A stretch of 51,239 nt of DNA from Bryobacterales bacterium. Lineage in GTDB: Bacteria; Acidobacteriota; Terriglobia; Bryobacterales; Bryobacteraceae. Made by a program: the position numbers and the translations under genes. The notes under the pieces are model-generated. The model had not been told where the DNA came from, ran no database searches, and saw only the letters and a list, made by a program, of their open reading frames with translations. Below are positions 49,542 through 51,239 of this stretch, one piece after another. The stretch lies in assembly GCA_003163855.1 (NCBI GenBank), contig PLRJ01000175.1, positions 227 through 51,465 on the forward strand, in the 5' to 3' direction. Each line of letters begins with the position of its first letter. Position 1 is the stretch's first letter.

Positions 49542-50234
49542 CTAATTGGCGACAGCTTTGCCATTGGAAGTTCGGGCTCGTACCAGCCGCAGAACAATCT
49601 CTTCCACTTCCTCTAGCGACAAACCCGTGGTGTCCACCAATTGCGCATCGGGAGCCTGCACCAGAGGCGCTTCTTTACGATTGCGATCGCGCAGGTCGCG
49701 CTGCGTCAGCTCGCCCGCGATGTCTTCAACGTTAGCGTCATGTCCGTCCTGCGCCAGTTCCAGCGCACGGCGGCGCGCTCGTTCAATTGGGTCGGCATCC
49801 AGAAAGATTTTCACTTGCGCGTGCGGGAAAACAACTGATCCGATATCCCGGCCTTCCATGACGACGCTGTTGCGCTCCGCCATCTGCCGCTGCATCGAAA
49901 GCAAGGCGCGCCGAACTCCCGGCACAGCCGACACCTGTGATGCCGCCTCGGCCACGTGCGTTTCTCGAATTTCGTCGGTAACATCCTCGCCGTTCAGCAG
50001 GACGCGGCCGTCGCCCAGACCCAGTTCGATTCGGGCGGATTGAGCAAGCTGCTCCAACCGGTGCATGTCGCTGAGCGCCACGTTCAAGCGCAGCGCCCAC
50101 AAGGCGACGGCGCGGTACATGGCGCCGGTGTTGATGAACAAAAATCCAAGCTTGTGAGCGACGCGCTTGGCCAGCGTGCTCTTGCCGGCTCCGGCGGGAC
50201 CGTCAATGGCGACAATGATGCGTTTGTCGCTCAT
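49542..50234 (-). CDS. cmk: Cytidylate kinase
   Basis: A 230-residue enzyme that phosphorylates CMP and dCMP with ATP. The P-loop GPAGAGKST is at residues 12-20, followed by FINTGAMYRAVALWAL with the CMP-binding Thr/Tyr region. The block SVVMEGRDIGSVVFP is the signature of bacterial cytidylate kinases, and the lid region includes DRNRKEAPLVQA. Length fits the family. The usual neighbour rpsA is not here; instead the MacB-derived gene follows, and an EmrB-like exporter gene precedes on the same strand (81-bp gap). Confidence 0.95.
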   Translation of the reverse strand: MSDKRIIVAIDGPAGAGKSTLAKRVAHKLGFLFINTGAMYRAVALWALRLNVALSDMHRLEQLAQSARIELGLGDGRVLLNGEDVTDEIRETHVAEAASQVSAVPGVRRALLSMQRQMAERNSVVMEGRDIGSVVFPHAQVKIFLDADPIERARRRALELAQDGHDANVEDIAGELTQRDLRDRNRKEAPLVQAPDAQLVDTTGLSLEEVEEIVLRLVRARTSNGKAVAN

Positions 50235-50315
50235 GAAGTGCCACCAACTCGGATGAGGTTCAGTTTCAAACTTCTATTGTCGCGAAGCCGAAATTCACAA
50301 ATGGTGAAACTCGCT

Positions 50316-51239
50316 TTAGTGAACGACGATAGGCTCTTTGGGTCGCGCTTTCGGCCGCCGCATAATAAACGGGAGAGGCACCAGGCAGGCGATTATGGCC
50401 GACATAGTCCAGAAGGCGTTTTCAAAACTCAGCGCCCCGGCTTGCGCCTGCATCGTGCCATAAATGGTAGCCAGGGCCTTTTGCGCCGCCGTCGCTGCGT
50501 CGAAGCCCTGCCCAATGTAAAGGCTCTTCAGGCCGTTCAACATCTGCATGTAACCGGGGTTGGAAACATTGGTGTGCGCGGAGAGGTCGGTCTGGTGCGT
50601 CTGGTTTTGACGCGCTAAAAAAACCGCCAGGAGCGATGTTCCCATGCTGCCCCCGATATTGCGTGCGAAGTTCGAAAGACCGGAAACCTGGTTGCTCTTT
50701 TCCCGCGGTACGCCGATGTAGTTCAGCGTGCTGATGGGGATGAAAATCAGCGGCATGAACATGACTTGGACCATGCGCAGCAGAACTACCGTGTGGAAAT
50801 CAATCTGCAGATAGATAAACGTCATGATATGCAGCGTGACAGCCGTGCCCAGAAATCCGATGGACACGAGCAAGCGTGGATCCACCTTCGTTGAGAGCAG
50901 CAAACCGGCAAGCGGCATCATCACTACCAGCACCGCGCCGCCGGGCGACATGGCCATACCAGCGCGCTCCGCCGTATAGCCAAGGCTGCTTTGCAGAAAT
51001 TCCGGGATCAGAACGGTGGAACCGAACAGCACGATGCCAAGCACGAAAGAAAAGAAAACGGCGGTGCCAAAATTTCGATTTTGCAAGAGGCGCACGTCGA
51101 CGATTGGATGATCGTGATACCACTCCCATATAAAAAACGCAATTAAGGTTGGAATACCGATGCAGAACATGGTGAGGATGGTTTTGGAAGCGAACCAGTC
51201 GTCCTCCTGCCCCTTATCCAGCATCATTTGGAAACAAGC
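50316..51239 (-). CDS. EmrB/QacA-type major facilitator exporter (C-terminal part, runs off the window)
   Basis: The frame is open to the window edge and gives 307 residues ending PKARPKEPIVVH. MMLDKGQEDDWFASK and PIVDVRLLQNRNFG are signature blocks of DHA2 (14-helix) drug:H+ antiporters, between helices 7 and 9. GMAMSPGGAVLVVMMPLAG, LSNFARNIGGSMGTS and a final hydrophobic helix with basic RRPKARPK end complete it. The family exports lipophilic toxic compounds, usually with a membrane-fusion protein and an outer-membrane channel; none is visible here because the 5' part is missing. Confidence 0.88.
   Translation of the reverse strand, partial: ACFQMMLDKGQEDDWFASKTILTMFCIGIPTLIAFFIWEWYHDHPIVDVRLLQNRNFGTAVFFSFVLGIVLFGSTVLIPEFLQSSLGYTAERAGMAMSPGGAVLVVMMPLAGLLLSTKVDPRLLVSIGFLGTAVTLHIMTFIYLQIDFHTVVLLRMVQVMFMPLIFIPISTLNYIGVPREKSNQVSGLSNFARNIGGSMGTSLLAVFLARQNQTHQTDLSAHTNVSNPGYMQMLNGLKSLYIGQGFDAATAAQKALATIYGTMQAQAGALSFENAFWTMSAIIACLVPLPFIMRRPKARPKEPIVVH

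Noticed and set aside
50294..50308. Hairpin TTCAC/GTGAA as terminator of the exporter gene
   Set aside because: Five-bp AT-rich stem without a T-run.
1..51239. CRISPR arrays, tRNA or rRNA genes, integrases and transposases
   Set aside because: Looked for on both strands; no regularly spaced repeats, cloverleaf-like genes or recombinase motifs were seen.

Overview
The window looks like chromosomal DNA from a moderately GC-rich Gram-negative soil bacterium. It is most consistent with Acidobacteriota of the Solibacter/Bryobacterales type, inferred from gene content only. The supporting genes are a 1160-residue TonB receptor with an N-terminal carboxypeptidase-regulatory domain, a small PadR regulator, a MacB-derived permease, a DnaK-like protein without substrate-binding domain, SMP-30-like beta-propellers, a Tat-exported sulfatase and several PAS-rich phosphorelay kinases. 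I see no rRNA, tRNA, CRISPR array, prophage or insertion sequence.

Layout. 1-2800: truncated amino-acid permease, exported M23 peptidase, a nested inverted repeat, Hsp70-like protein. 2804-10148: esterase/propeller fusion divergent from Ppx/GppA; a coupled minus-strand operon (D-threonine-aldolase-like, HNH nuclease, PadR); three poorly known plus-strand genes. 10158-13697: receiver protein, receiver remnant and HPt-containing hybrid kinase. 13810-20321: sulfatase, TonB receptor and a divergent SGNH esterase. 20276-24899: TetR-controlled hydrolases, a ferritin-like protein and a TetR/SRPBCC pair, with very compact palindromic promoters. 24893-31345: three-gene phosphorelay (seven-PAS kinase, Rcp1-like receiver, REC-PAS-HK-REC-REC hybrid). 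31590-38836: exported proteins and a surface-glycan group (methyltransferase, GT2, STELLO-like transferase, GT-C-like membrane protein). 38894-45268: GH13 enzyme, MetX-like exported hydrolase, Mini-III-like RNase, LacI regulator and GH27 enzyme. 45272-51239: small proteins, a polytopic membrane protein, a MacB-derived membrane protein, cytidylate kinase and a truncated EmrB/QacA exporter.

How it may work together. The sulfatase, TonB receptor, SGNH esterase, GH13, GH27 and LacI genes point to scavenging of decorated polysaccharides. Two phosphorelays end in receiver-only proteins without a DNA-binding output, so their effect is probably through protein contacts or regulators elsewhere. The clearest regulatory structures are two TetR control regions. 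At 22302-22316 a perfect palindrome nearly fills the 19-bp gap between divergent genes. At 23246-23312 two matching palindromes flank a consensus-like promoter whose 17-bp spacer is itself an inverted repeat. No clearly new defence or mobile system is visible. The best candidates for something undescribed are the output-less PAS phosphorelay, the MacB-derived protein with its overlapping membrane partner, and the STELLO/GT-C pair.
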